Shown here: positions 20,210-32,577 of the stretch, piece after piece
Numbering within the stretch: position 1 is the stretch's first letter
Layout of the letters: each line of letters opens with the position of its first letter
Assembly (NCBI GenBank): GCA_022264855.1
Contig: JABYQU010000042.1
Span: forward strand, 1-64,000
Source of the DNA: Lenzites betulinus
Lineage: Eukaryota; Basidiomycota; Agaricomycetes; Polyporales; Polyporaceae
Reading direction: 5' to 3'
Length of the DNA stretch: 64,000 bases
The notes under the pieces: model-generated
Seen by the model: only the letters and a program-made list of their open reading frames with translations
Databases searched by the model: none
Told to the model about the DNA's origin: nothing
Made by a program: the position numbers and the translations under genes

Positions 20210-22234
20210 ATGGCCTACTCACTGACCGCCGCTGCCGTCGCGGCCTTCTTATCGGTCATTCTTTGGACCCGCCTCTTCAATAGGACGAAACGGGGTCCCC
20301 TCCCTCCCGGACCCAAGGGGTATCCGATCATTGGGAATTTGTTGGAGATGCCCACCTCGCACGAGTATCGGACCTACGCCAAGTGGGGTGAACGCTGGGG
20401 TGAGCTTGAACGTTCCCTGATGTTTTCGGCTGCCAGACTCGGGAAGGTCAGTGCATCTGACGCATACGGCTTTCATGCACAGGGGACATCATGTCCGTGA
20501 CCATCTTCGGCGAGAACTTCCTCATTCTCAACTCGACCAAGCGAGCGGTAGAATTGCTGGAGAAGAAGAGCTCGATCTACTCCTCCCGCCCTTTCGTTGC
20601 TATGGGTGAGCTCGTGGGCTGGGATCGGACCCTCGTCTTGGCCCCGTATGGCAATAAGTTCCGCGAATACCGCCGTCTCTTCTTTCAGCTCATCGGGAGC
20701 AAAAGGCACATGGAACGTTTCCTTCCCCTCGTCGAGGACAAGACTCGGACCTTGCTCGCCAGGTTGTACAAGGACCCTGTCAACCGCGTCAAGCACCTAA
20801 GATGGTCAGTCCGCGGCGTTGCTTCCAAATTCTGCGTTATCCTGAATTATTTCACGATGCGACAGGTCCGCTGCCGCGATTATGCTCATGATGACTTATG
20901 GGTATGAAGTACAGTCAGAGAACGACCCGCTGGTGGCAATCGTGAGCGAGGCCAATGAGCAGTTTGCGAAGTGTGTAATGGCAGGCTCGTTCCTCGTCAA
21001 CATACTACCAGTTCGTGCGTGAGCCTCCCGGCGGTGATTGTCAAAGTACGCTCTGTTAACACCTATACAGTCGCTTACATCCCCGGGTGGGTGCCCGGCG
21101 CCGGCTTCAAGAAGATTGCCGTTGAGTGGCGCAAGACCCTTGACAGGACTATCGACTGGCCCTTCGACTTCGTCAAGCGGCGCATGGTACACCTCTCCAC
21201 TCTGTGTCTATAGACGTCTGAAGCATACTACCTGCAGGCCGCGGGCACGGATATCCCCAACTTCACCTCGGAGAACTTGGCAGGCGGCGTTTGTCCCGAC
21301 CGCGAGGAGTTCGTCAAAAATGTGGCAATGTCCCTGTACGCCGGCGGCGCTGACACGGTTAGTCTCGTACGTTCGCCCTGGTGAGCATACACTGCTCACG
21401 GGAATGCAGACTATGTCCACGATCGACATCTTCTTCCTCTGTATGACACTTCACCCTGAGGTTCAGAATAAGGCACAAGCCGAGATTGACGCCGTCGTTG
21501 GCACGGACCGCCTCCCTACCGCCGCCGATCGCGAAGAGCTGCCTTACGTCGAAGCCATCTACCTGGAAGTCCTCCGTTGGAATAATGTCACCCCCTCCGG
21601 TGCGTATAAACTGACGCCTATAGACCGTCTGTTATCCGGTCCTTACGCCGCTTATCGTCAGGTGCCGCCCATCGCTCGACCGAAGACGATTTCCACGAGG
21701 GCTACTTCATTCCTAAGGGCACCCACGTCATCGCAAATCTATGGTACGTGTTCCGCCTCATTCCGCTCCCGAGCTCGCACCAGCCCTGACACGCCCTCTT
21801 ACAGGCAGATCCTCCACGACCCGCAGACCTACCCCGACCCGATGTCATTCAACCCCGACCGGTTTGCATGCACGCCCGACAAGGAGCCACAGGCTGACCC
21901 ACGCAGCGTCGTATTCGGATTCGGCCGTCGGTGCGTCAACGTGCCACTCTCCTCCGTGCACCATGCGCGTCGCTGACCGGCACTCACCTCTTTCTGTAGC
22001 ATCTGTCCCGGGATGCAGCTCGCAGACGCATCAGTCTGGCTGGCCATGGCGATGTCCCTCGCGGTGTTCAAGATCGCGAAGTCCGTGGACGCGGACGGCA
22101 AGCCGATCGAGCCCTCCGCCGAATTTACCTCGGGCGCGGTCGTTCACCCGCTTCCGTACGAGTGTGACATCGCCCCCCGGTCTGCACAGGCAAAGGCGCT
22201 CCTGGACGCGATGGTCGAGCAGAGGAGCGACTAA
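20210..22234 (+). CDS. Cytochrome P450 monooxygenase (P450-1), CYP64-clan type
   Basis: Haem-thiolate monooxygenase of the endoplasmic reticulum; substrate unknown. Nine exons (20210-20399, 20483-20804, 20866-21014, 21071-21186, 21238-21357, 21410-21599, 21662-21743, 21805-21930, 22000-22234) give 509 residues, a normal length. An N-terminal membrane anchor (AAAVAAFLSVILWTRLF) is followed by the Pro-rich hinge GPLPPGPKGYPIIGN. The I-helix is YAGGADTTMSTIDIFF, the K-helix ExxR is LEVLRW, and the haem loop is FGFGRRICPGMQLA. The exon phases and most exon lengths are identical to those of the two P450 genes at 40.3 and 53.9 kb, which are paralogues. All junctions keep frame. It converges on the broken F-box gene, 118 bp from its stop. 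Confidence 0.9.
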
Positions 22235-24474
22235 ACTCGTGTTCCCCCATCTCCGTTGGCCATGATCGTGTATCACACGCACAATAACCAAAGCTCTTGT
22301 GAGCGAGTTACTAGTTTTCGCGCGTATCGATACTGTGATACAAATATCTGTCCTACTCCCAAGATTCAATCACCACTACTGTTCTGCGGCGTCCAGGGGT
22401 GTTCCTTACATGTCTCCACGCTTCCTTCATACTGCAAATTATGAGCCACATAAACAAAGCATATGGTGAGAACAGGCAGATGACGTACCTGTACCCATCG
22501 ATACACTCATACTCCTTGTCTGCACATTCGACTCGAAATGCTTCGCGGCTTGTGGGGTCACGAACGATACGATACGGTATCCACTCAAAGGAAACGTCAC
22601 GGATCACCATTACACAGACGAATTGGACGGTCGGGCTGAGAGCGCACGAGAGCGCGGTAACCGCCTCTTTGTGCTGTGAGGTAATGCCCACAAGTCCCTC
22701 CTGGTAGATTCCCGTCTCGTCAAGGTTTTCTGTTCGTCTCAAGTCGAAGTGCACCCGAAGCAGACGCAGCGTGGTCAGGGGGGCGAGAGCTTGCCCGAGC
22801 GCGGTCTGTTGTGCGCGTTATTAGCACATGCGACCACAGAAAGCGGACGCACTTACCCAAAAAGCTACATCCTGCGCGCAACCATTCGTGCGATAGCGGA
22901 ATATTTGGAGGAACGCCAACGTCGGGAACGCAGTTGCGATGTGCCGCATAAGCCCGATATCTTCCGAGGACGCTGCGAACTCGATGTCAAGGTGTCGAAG
23001 GCGGACAAGCGACGTCCCACATCGCCTCAGGAGACGCAACAGCTCGTCGGACGTCGGCAAAGTCAAACCCCAGCCATATTCGTGCATAATCTTGATCTCC
23101 CTCGCCCATGAATACGCCACAGCGTAGCGTCGAGGGAAACACCGTATTGTCAGCTCCTGAAGACTGTCCGGCAGATGTGCGAACAGTTCCTCGTCCGGGT
23201 GCGGGTTCGAGACCGTCAGGACCTCCAGCTCCGGCCACGGACATCCGCCCGTCCAGCCAGGGGGACATATGTGCTGCGGCCCTGATTCAGAAGAGTGCGC
23301 GAGCTCGAGCTTGAGAACACGCAGGTTTGGCATCCGCGTCAGGTTCTCGAGCAGGTACGCACGCAGGGAGCGTCGCGGTCCCCCGCGAAGAATAAGCTCG
23401 CGGAGACATGGCCAGTCCCTCCTCCGGAACGCTCCAAATGGCGCGGTTTCGATTGGCATCTCCACGACCTCGATGGTATGGTGGATTCGCTTGAACAGGC
23501 AGAGGAGTAGTTTTGCCTCCTCCGGCGTCTGAGAGTACTGTGTGTCGGTCCGGACAGGTCTGCGGAAGGATGTAAGAGAGGCGACAGGACCTGTGAGTCG
23601 AAGATGTTTGGGGATACTGCCATCGAATTCCGCCGGGAGGCATAACGATGGTCCGAACTCGACAGAAGAGATGTGGGGCGTAGAGAAAATAGCGTCGAGG
23701 ACCCAGAAAGGCAAGCCGGTGTCTACAGAAGGGTCTACAACGACATTGCGCAGTCGTGTCATTTTGCTCAACGCATCCGTGAGGAATTCATGATTAGGGT
23801 ATTTGTGAGAGGCGCGACGGGACGGAGTTTTGTACGTTTTCCACACAGTAGGGTAGTTGTAGTCGTAGTCACAGAAGAATCTCATAGATCTATGTAGGAG
23901 TCAGCGGATGGAAGCAGGTGTCACTGATACGTGCGCACCGAACATATGACCTAACACTCTCAGGTATGAAGTCCTTTGGGGTGATGACACTTGACCGGAG
24001 AAGAACCCGCGCGAAGAGAACGGGCATAGACAGTTGTCGCAGCAAACGACACGTTGAAGCAAGTGGGCGAAGAAAATAACGGGTACGGACAAACTCGAAG
24101 ATGAGAAGGAGAATACAGCTCTTACCGAAATTTATACGCCGCCAACTCCGACGACGCGCGATCACACTTTTCACGCAAAACACACAAAATGCATGAACGA
24201 TCTAGGGCTCACGCAAAAGGTTCTGCTTGACATATATACATCTGTTGTCAGTAGTATAAAGATGCATGATGGTCCGAAAGTGTTTGTGAAGGACTCAGAA
24301 GGAGTACTGGCAGGTACAGCGTCGGAAAAAGCCACCCGCACGCTGCTTCCGAGAGTCATTCCCCAAGATTGTTCTCCACCGGGCTTCACCCTTGAAGCTT
24401 GACGACTCGCCTGCTCTCGTCTGTCTACACGCACACATTTACACGCCTTCTGGAAGGGCGATACGGCCGACGAC

Positions 24475-24828
24475 GTGCCTGTCACGCTTCGCTCACAGAC
24501 TCAGCGTTCAGCAGTCTTCGGCAGCTCCGAGGCAGGCGACTCCGACGTCGAAGACCGTGACGGTGACGACAACTCGGCCTCCTCTGCACACACGGCGGTC
24601 GAAGAAGACGAGCTCGCCGACAGATCAGGGGGGGTTGATGCGGCTGCTTCCGGGTTCAAAGCACCTGCCAGTGGCCGTTGGTCCCCACTCTATGACCCTC
24701 AGGCCTTCGAGCTAGCCGGCACCTGGAGCATGACGACTAGCAACATGGCGGGTACAGCGAGTCTTAGGATGAAAAACCGCTCTCCACTCAAGCCAGGTTG
24801 CGCAGTAGGCTCTCTCAAGGGGAGCTGA
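24475..24828 (+). other. Protein-like open frame inside the Tc1/mariner-like element
   Basis: A 118-codon open frame with acidic, biased composition (GDSDVEDRDGDDNSASSAHT...VEEDELADRSGG) runs opposite to the transposase remnant. It resembles host low-complexity coding sequence more than transposon sequence and could be a captured gene fragment. Not a confident gene. Confidence 0.3.
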
Positions 24829-25255
24829 ATGTTGGGCCGTCGATATCTCTGTCGACACCCCGCCGGGACAAAGAGGAATTTTTCGACACTGCTTCACATA
24901 GTAGTAAGCGGCCCACCTTGGTCGTCTCGGATCTCATGAGCGACCTTGGGGAGTCTGGCGAAGGATCTTTTGCGGGAAGGATGCTGTAACATACCCCCCT
25001 CGCAAACGAGAGGACTTCTACTGCCCGCTTTCCTGCTGGTCCTCGTCCATAGTTGCGTTGGAGAGTGCACTTGTTCTTGCTCGACTCGTCCGCAAAGACC
25101 AGCTGGTCGGCCGTAAAGCGGGATAGGATAGTCCACCTCTTGACGCTGTCGACAGAGACTCCAAGGATGTGGGCGACGCTGGGCACATTTGAGCCCGAGA
25201 GAACAAGGGCAGCAGCCCGTTCCTTCAAATCCCTGCTGATCTTTCGGTTGACCAT
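24815..25255 (-). pseudogene. Tc1/mariner transposase remnant (HTH joined to DDE fragment)
   Basis: The N-terminus MVNRKISRDLKERAAALVLS...ILGVSVDSVKRW is the first helix-turn-helix of fungal Tc1/mariner transposases. It is followed almost at once by FTADQLVFADESSKNK and NYGRGPAGKRA, which belong to the second aspartate region of the DDE domain. Around 100 residues with the second HTH and first catalytic Asp are therefore missing. After CYSILPA the sequence diverges from the family. Non-functional; the element would need a transposase in trans. Confidence 0.85.
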
Positions 25256-25517
25256 AGAGATATAGAGGGATTGAGCACGTCAAAGTGCAGACCGTACCGC
25301 GTCGCGTGAATTATGTATTTTGGGTGAATTGTGCGCTGTGTATACAAAAAAGCGCCCACGCATAGTTTACGGTAAGAGCTGTATCATAATTCAGCGATAG
25401 GAGGGTCTTGGACGTCGTCGTCGTCGTAGGGCCTTTCTTCTTCGTCTTCACGACGACTTCAGACTCGTCCTCACTTGAGGAAAGCTCAGTGAGAGATGAG
25501 TCCCAGTCTGAGAGCAT

Positions 25518-26635
25518 AGTCTGTTTGTGGGACCCTCAAGGCGGTGAAGATGGTGAGGGTAGAGGTCCAAGACGCAGGTAATTCCGTTATACTACTAAGC
25601 CACGCCCCTGATACAGATGGAACCCAACGGAGCGAACGGTCCGGGACCCGGACCATTGCGCGTCGCTTTGTGGTGTTCAAATATCTTTTATAGTAAGTAC
25701 TATACTCCATGTTATCATTATGATATTCACTACTGCCTGGCATCGGCATAGACCTTGTGTGTATTCGGGGTCACACAGCCAGACGCGACCTGAGGTCTGA
25801 ACGTTGAACACTAAACGTTCGGTAGGTGACTGGAATTGGCACTATGAGGTCTAGCTCCCTTACCTGCTTCGTTCTTCACTCATGCATACACGCTCAGGGA
25901 GCCCATCTTAGTCGATCGCCTTATCGCTGTCCATGTACACGCTTGTCGAATCGCATGGAACCGTCAGGGTTCCTGGATGTCTTGACATGGGCACGGGACA
26001 AACACTCTTGCTATTTGCAGACTTCTTCGCAGACGTCTTCAAACCCGAGGCTCAGCTCATAGTAGCCCCATGACAACGTAGATGCAGAGGAGTATCGCAG
26101 TGCATGGACACAACGAGCCAATGGGGTCATCGTGCTCTGTCAACCAGTGTGGTTCATTACCCACCCTCTTGTTCTTTGGGGCGTTGCATGTGAGCTCAAA
26201 ATCAGGGCTGCATAGCATTCCTGGATCATCCTAACTATCTCCGTATATGCGGATCCCACCGCGCCCAAGCTGTGGGAGCAGCCATTTGTTCAAGTGAGCA
26301 CCGCATCCCTGTCGATGAGCAGCTCCAATTATGTTATCTATCATCGGCGTCCCACAGACAATACGGCACATCTTCGATGTACCCGCCGGTTCCTGCATGC
26401 GTTTCTCAGCCTCCGATTCTGTGCGACTCTCAGGTTGTTTCGGGGCAGCTTCTTCAATATTCTTGTTCCTTTGGGGTTGTGTGATGCATCATGCTTCTAT
26501 CACCTTAAGAATTGTTTCTGTACTTGTGTTACGTCAACCACGCTCGAGACTAGTGCCCAGGTGCAGTACATAAAGGAGTGCGGTCGTCATCATAGTGCGC
26601 ACCCTCATTCATCTCCCCCTTTGACGTGCTACTGT
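25518..26635. other. Intergenic, no confident gene
   Basis: The first 60 bp carry the conserved F-box upstream block (minus). Around 25990-26190 short stretches look protein-like in changing frames (LLLFADFFADVFKPEAQ; WTQRANGVIVLCQPVWF), but I could not build a spliced gene or name a family. It may be a decayed gene. Confidence 0.35.
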
Positions 26636-29506
26636 ATGATGACTGAACCACTTGATTCCCTCAACGACCGGACCGCAGAATTGTTGAATGATGAACCCAC
26701 GTCACAGGTCCCTAGCAATGCCAACAAAGCAGGGGCGTTTCTTGTCCTTCTCTCACCCCCTTTTCAAGCGAGCAGCATTCAACGGGTACGATTCATGATC
26801 CATGAGCATCGGTTGTTGGCCCCCGTTACTGACATATTATCTATACAGCGTGCGGCCGATGCCATACACAGACAATTGCGTTGGACCGAGGGCGCTCCTC
26901 CCGGAATATATTTGAACGGAGATGCTGATCCGTACAACCCATTTTTGTTGATTCAAAACACCAGTGGAGTTGTTCAAGAGGATGACGCAGGAGGCCCTAT
27001 ACTGGATTCTTCAGACTCAGAGTCATCAGAGGACACTGGCCCGCCTACACCAGCATCGGCGTCCGAGGTAAGGCTCTCTCTCTCAGTTCATTCTTAACGC
27101 AGATTTCTGATATATTACAACATTAACCACAATAGTCAGCGACGCCATCTAACACTCCGATGATCAAGATGCCAGGGCTCGTCAGACGTCGTGGAGTCAT
27201 TCAGGAACATCCAGATGAACTCGAAGGCGACTTGGAAGTGAAAGGCCACCTGATCGAGCTTAGTGCATCAAATATGTACATAATTCGACGTACGTCTTTT
27301 GTCCCCTTCACCACAATTTGCGCAAGCTGATGTATAAGCAACGTCAGAGCAAGTGTACATCATGGAGCTGGTATGTGTATGGTTTCTTCAAGGCTATGTG
27401 ATGTAGCTCACATGAACATGTATTGATATCATATAAGACAATCCAACAACCTATGAGCAACGGCCAATGGCAAAAGACCCCTTTCAGGATGAATATTGAC
27501 ACCGGTAGGTCCCCATATCTCTTTCCAGGTCCTGGTGCCACGTCTTCCTCACTAATTGTACTGTGTTACCCATCAGGCTCTAACACCACGTGAGCCTCGC
27601 CCGTCACTGCAGACTAAGTGTTGATATATTGGCTGATCTCTTTATATGTTCATTTTAGCTGGATCTTGGGCGCCGGCGTTTGTAAGGCTGAATACAAGAC
27701 TGGCGATTCTGTAAAGGGGACCACACGAGAGATCCATCTGACCAAATGGCCGCTCAACAATCCACCGCCATGGCACAACACTCTCAGCCCGAATCCCTTC
27801 TTGCACAATCCCAGTGATAGCGGCGACATCTTCCGGAGGCCAAATCTACCCACATATCTACGATACACTGATAATTCTTTAGTCGGTGAGTCGTCCACAG
27901 CCCTGTGGATCTTGTGAGTTTGAACTAATGTCCTGGTGGACAGTGGTCGAGCAGCTCGCTGAGCCGCTGATGTTCACGGTGGACAACTTGTACAGCTGGA
28001 ATCAATCTCGGTGGAATGTACCTCCTCAGACCTTCGCCTATCGATTTGCAGTCGCTTATGCCGCGGATGAGAGCATGATGCACGAGAACTACGATGGCAT
28101 ACTTGGGCTAGGGCCGCTACGGTATGCTTTAACTTCGCTTGACAGAACTATATTTCATGAGTTAACTGATATTCTACATCCACGCCGTTACGCTGGGTAC
28201 TGCCACAGCTATCAACAACGTTTCCACCGCAGCAGAGCTGAGCAGGTAAGCAACTTCATTGTCGTGCTTGTGAAACTAAACTAGTCTGCCAACTCCGTTG
28301 AGTATTGCTGACCATGTTTTCCTACCGTCATGTAGGACTTCTCGACGATGTTGACAAGGCAATGCGTGCCGTTGAAGAGTGATGATACCGAGGTTGAGAC
28401 TGTCAGTTCCACCCTATCGACTTGATGTAGCCCTACTATCTGACTTCGGTGCTTTCAACTTTCTCAGTACAGCGGCGGCTATGTCTATTATTTTGGGTTG
28501 CGTCCGCCACCGCAGATTGACATATTGTACGCCTATTCATTTCGCGCACAGAAGCCCCATGGTACTGACACAATGGCCCCCGCAGTACTGATCCAAGCTG
28601 GATGGCAGTCAACCAGTGGCCTTGTGACAAGATAGAATTTTCGGAGAAAATCCCGGTTCGAGAGATCAAGGCTTCAGCCAAGCCCACTAGCGATCCTTAC
28701 CGTGGCTGGGCTATCGGATTGCAGTCAATGGGGTTCTTCAAAATTGTTGTAGAACCCGACGATGAAGGCACCCTACAACGGCGTCGTGTGTTGCTTGGTC
28801 GGTTACACTTCGGGAACGAAGGCACACTTTTCGCTCTTGATACCGGTGTGTAAACTGCATCTCATCCTGAGTTACGTACACATCCCAGTCGAGCGCTAAC
28901 ATATGGTATTCAACCAAAATTAGGCGCTAGCACGAGCGACTTGCCCGCTGATGCTCATGCTCAATTGAAAGACATCTTTGGCAAGCAAGATTCCGACCAG
29001 GAGGAACAAGCAGCAGGAACTATACATGACGGCGTGGGTTTGCGGATACCCCCAGCTTATTGCAACGACGAGACGGAAATTGTGGTGGATTTTGTGTTTT
29101 TGGGGGAGAAGGCCGATGCTCGAGTGACCGTTACCGGACCCGCAAAGCCGTTCTTATGCCAGGACTCGAAGGGAGAGTGCCTATTATACGGATATCCTCA
29201 ATCCAGTGCAAGCGATCTATATGTCCTTGGCCTCGTAAGTCCTCCGAGTCATAGTTACATGCCAAAACATGCTCTGATACGTTCATTTAGAACTTCTTCC
29301 AGGCGATGTTTGTTGCAATGCACAGGCCAGCAAACCCCGCCCGCGACGCGCCGTACATCAGGTTGGCACCTCAGTGGCCTCAAGAAAAGTATCGTCTTCG
29401 GCTGCCTCCCAAGGAGGGGCAGGCAAGGGATCCCAAGGGTAAACAGGTGGAGATGGACGATGAGCTGATGGATACGGACAGCGAGCTGACGGACATGGAG
29501 GAATGA
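26636..29506 (+). CDS. Pepsin-like (A1) aspartic protease without signal peptide
   Basis: Fourteen exons (26636-26785, 26849-27067, 27136-27289, 27348-27370, 27438-27504, 27577-27589, 27659-27885, 27944-28121, 28209-28245, 28336-28401, 28468-28526, 28586-28845, 28924-29234, 29291-29506) give about 659 residues. Two catalytic motifs are present: MNIDTGSNTTW and ALDTGAST. YDGILGLGPL and the C-terminal YVLGLNFFQAMFVAMH are further pepsin-fold landmarks. Ahead of the first motif lie about 200 residues with an acidic Ser-rich run (DSSDSESSEDTGPP); there is no hydrophobic signal sequence, so a cytoplasmic location is suggested. The tail is charged (DDELMDTDSELTDMEE). Exon 6 is 13 nt. Exon 9 is uncertain: its other frame looks at least as protein-like, and the acceptor of intron 4 is AAG. 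It converges with the questin-oxidase-like gene. Confidence 0.75.
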
Positions 29507-29837
29507 GAGGAGGACTTGTCCCCGGCCCGACGCGATAACGGAATCCGACTCTGACTTGGAACGAAGGCTCGAGTTATTTCACAACCATGTTTCCTGATGT
29601 ATACTATCTTCTGTGTTTCCGCCGTCAGCGCACATTTGCGAAGCAACCTACCATGCGAATGAACATAGCAGCAGGGTTTCTGCTGATACATTTTCGGGTT
29701 GTCTGACCTTAGTCTCGCAGCTGTACTTCCCTCATTGAGCGTTTGGCAGCTTTCGAGCCACCGCATGACCATAGTATAACCCAGGTACCTTGTCCTCTCC
29801 TTGCTCCTCTCTCGGGGGCGCACTCGCGCCCCTAAGC

Positions 29838-31633
29838 TTACTCGAAGAACCCCATCCGGTCCCACTCCGCGCGATCCGGTCCAACATCGCGCGCCCACCC
29901 AATCCGCACCGCCGTCAGCCCCGCAACGCGCACGAACAGTGTCCCATCCAGCACCTCCGCACCCTCTACGTCCAGCCCGGCGAACACCCCGGGGGGCGTC
30001 GCGCCCAGGCGTGCGGCGCAGTGCCCGAGTGCACGTTGCAGCTTCGTGAGATGCTCGTCGCGCTCCTGCGCCGCGCTATGCAGGATTGCATGCCATGCGT
30101 TGCGCCGGGAGTCTGTGCCACTCGTTGTGGTTGTGGGGGAGGGCGGGGCGCGGTCGGGCGGGGCAGTGCCGGCGTAGAGGTCCGCGATGGGCAGCGGGCC
30201 GCGGCCGCGCGCGATGTACCACGCAAACGTCGCAGCGAAGTAGGTGCGCACCAGGAGAGAGAGGGCATATGGAGAGAGGTATGCCGCGTATGCGGGGAGG
30301 GCGGGCGCGGAGGTAACAAGGTGCATCCTGCGGGCCGTGGGGTGAGGATGGGCGAGTTCCGAGTGGGCTTTAACGCGCAGGGGACTCACAGGAAGAAATC
30401 GGCGTTCATTTCGCCGCCCGGCGCGGAGGCACGCGCGCCGTGACCTGCGACGCCGTACATGACAACGGTCATCCAGAGAACTTCGTCGAGCTTGCGCGTG
30501 ACCGCGTCGACGCCAGTGGTCCCCGCGTACCACTCGTCGGCGAGGGCGATGAGGTCTGGGCCGAACGCGGAACAAACCTTCTCGATCGCAACGCGCTGGT
30601 CGAGGTCGCGCAGCACGAGTGGCTTCGGGTCGAGGCGGGCATCGGCGATAACACGCGCGAGGATTTCGAGGGCGTGTGGCGTTGTGGCCGGCGCATGAGA
30701 CTTGCCGTTGGTTGCTTTTTTGCCTAGGTCTTCGAGAACGAGTTTGTATGGTGCGGGAAATGAGAGGGCGGCGGCATGCAGGTCGGTCTCGTCGCCGAAG
30801 AGCGTGTGCGGGATGAGTGCGGGCCCATTGATGGGGTGTGTGGCTGCCTCCGCAAGCCCTGCAAGCCCGTGACGATCGCGCATTAGCCCATAACTTCGCC
30901 GATAGTATTATACAACGTACCCTCAACGAGTATCCCGGGCAGGCCGAACTCCAGCCCATACCCGACATGGATGAAAGGGTGCACGAGCACAGCGAGGAGA
31001 CGGGTGAGCATGCGGCCCGGTTGATTTTCGCGCCCCACGGGTACGATGTTTGCCGTCTTGGAGAACAGAAATTCCTCCATGACCTTCTTCGCGCCCCTGC
31101 GCAGGACCTCGTCCGCGAAGAACGCGCGGTACGCGTCATAGTGCCTGTCACACAAAGCAAACTCAGCCTCGAACATCGAGCAAATAGGAGCTAGCCATAC
31201 CGAAGCTTGCCGAGGTGGTCGAAGTAGTTCGCGCGCGTGATGGGCTCTGCGGTCGGAACAGCGGCCATGAGCGTCGGGAAGAGCCGTTCGTACGTCTCTA
31301 CAATGAGCGGGGGGCTCGCGCCCAGCGCATACACGGAGAGGACGTGGTGTGCGGCGTGGCTGCAGCGAGGTATGCAGGTGATCAGCGCTCTGACAGCTGT
31401 GCATTATGTGGGAATGCACGAGGGGAAGATGAGACCCACTTGTGAAAGCCTTCGTCGTTGAGGTAGAGGTGCCAGCGGTAGTGGCTCTCGCGCAGCACGC
31501 GGCGTACTGTCTCACGCGAGGCCGCGGACACGCCGAGCTGGAGCGTCGGGCACAGACTTGATGGCGGGTGCAAGCTTGGGAGCGGGAAGAGCGCGTCCGC
31601 GTTGGCGGTGTCGACGTCGACGGGGACGTCCAT
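29838..31633 (-). CDS. Questin-oxidase-like protein (DUF4243 / AflY family)
   Basis: Exons 31633-31440, 31359-31201, 31144-30921, 30858-30390 and 30327-29838 give 511 residues; introns are 80, 56, 62 and 62 bp. The family signature is clear: YLNDEGFHNHAAHHVLSVYA and LGASPPLIVETYER, then FDHLGKLRHYDAYRAFFADE, and LAVLVHPFIHVGYGLEFGLP. A late helix has TYFAATFAWYIARGRGP. Relatives include fungal enzymes that perform Baeyer-Villiger-type or ring-opening oxidations of anthraquinones (questin oxidase; AflY in aflatoxin synthesis). Here there is no polyketide synthase nearby, so the substrate is unknown. No signal peptide or membrane segment is evident. Confidence 0.82.
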
Positions 31634-32577
31634 GGATGCTAAGATCAGTGATAGGTGTACTGAGTGAGCTGAAAATCACCGCGAGGGACCCCTGCGGTAC
31701 CAGGGCACCGAGCGCAACATATTTATACTGGCAAGAGACAATCCAGAAGTCGTGAGTCGCGCACGAGACTCATACGCGCAGTCGAACCTTGCGCTGGGAC
31801 GCCCGCACCGTGGGCCCCGCGATATCTCTATGATTCCTATAGGCACAACGAAGGACATATTGACATTGAGCGCAGACCCCGCTTCGATCAACTTACGTTC
31901 TCCGGAGGCATCGAGGCGAGCTACCACCGACCCAGAGCCCCGGTTGGCGCGCAAAGACGACCGAGGGGATGGAATAACACCGAGGTTGTGACATGGGTGC
32001 TGACTCAATCGCCCGACAGCGTCGCAATTTGTCCATGCCCCGGTGTCGGTAGTTGGAGCGGATCCAGGGGAGCTGACTAGGTAACCCCCCCGGTTGTTGA
32101 ATGTTGAACTTGAGCCAAGTCGTTCGTTCCACAGATTTGGAAAAGGTGGCGGTGCTCGGCGTGCTTCGTGGCGTGAGCGCTCCAACAACTCAGGCTATTA
32201 CTTACTACTCATTCGCCCGCCGTGATTGGGGAGTCCAACGCCATAGTTAAGCACTATCTGTATGTGCATTACTTTGAAAACAGGAGCCGTCAGGGTTACT
32301 ACACCCGTCACGCTCCTGATGGACCCAGAGAGACGGGCCGCCCGATGTGGTATGCCGGTGTGGCTCGTGACAATGAACGATGTTTGTGGGGCCACTCTTT
32401 TCCTTGCGGTAGGGGCTAGAATTAAGCGCGAAAAGCAATCAGACACCCTGCAAGCAGATAGGAGCGCAGCAAGATACAGTCTCGGCTTTTGACAGGATCA
32501 GCATACCGGACGCTTCGGGTTTCAACGACCATTGTCATACACAAATAGCAGACGCATGCAGGCAGCTGACATACTTC
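31634..32577. other. Intergenic, no recognisable gene
   Basis: Upstream region of the questin-oxidase-like gene and downstream of the next F-box gene. Only short open frames; an AT-rich CATATTTATA lies near 31719. Confidence 0.45.

Larger units (their letters stand above)
24116..25381 (-). mobile_element. Tc1/mariner-like element, 1,266 bp, internally deleted
   Basis: Ends are CAGCTCTTACCG and its exact inverse CGGTAAGAGCTG (12 bp perfect, with degenerate similarity beyond). TA dinucleotides at 24114-24115 and 25382-25383 form the target duplication typical of the superfamily. A transposase remnant lies on the minus strand at 24815-25255. The centre and the opposite half (about 24190-24980) do not look like transposase. 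Confidence 0.88.
22353..25517 (-). pseudogene. F-box/LRR gene split by a Tc1/mariner-like insertion
   Basis: Exon 1 is in two pieces, 25517-25382 and 24113-23939, separated by a 1,266-bp element. Their combined length, 311 nt, equals exon 1 of the intact paralogue at 14 kb. Exons 2-4 (23889-22857, 22805-22489, 22431-22353) are open and use the same intron positions (49, 51 and 57 bp). Ignoring the insert and one TA, the gene would encode 579 residues with an F-box and the same leucine-rich region (LRELILRGGPRRSLRAYLL, LQELTIRCFPRRYAVAY). The insertion falls in the F-box itself, after SLNYD. Apart from it I see no stop or frameshift, so inactivation looks recent. The short Lys/Arg-rich C-terminus differs from the paralogue. 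Confidence 0.88.

Noticed and set aside
20400..22000. P450-1 as a pseudogene because its exons lie in different frames
   Set aside because: All eight introns have usable GT-AG sites and exon phases identical to the other P450s; the joined frame is open.
29838..31633. Secondary-metabolite gene cluster around the questin-oxidase-like gene
   Set aside because: Neighbours are a protease and an F-box gene; no synthase, transporter or pathway regulator is present.
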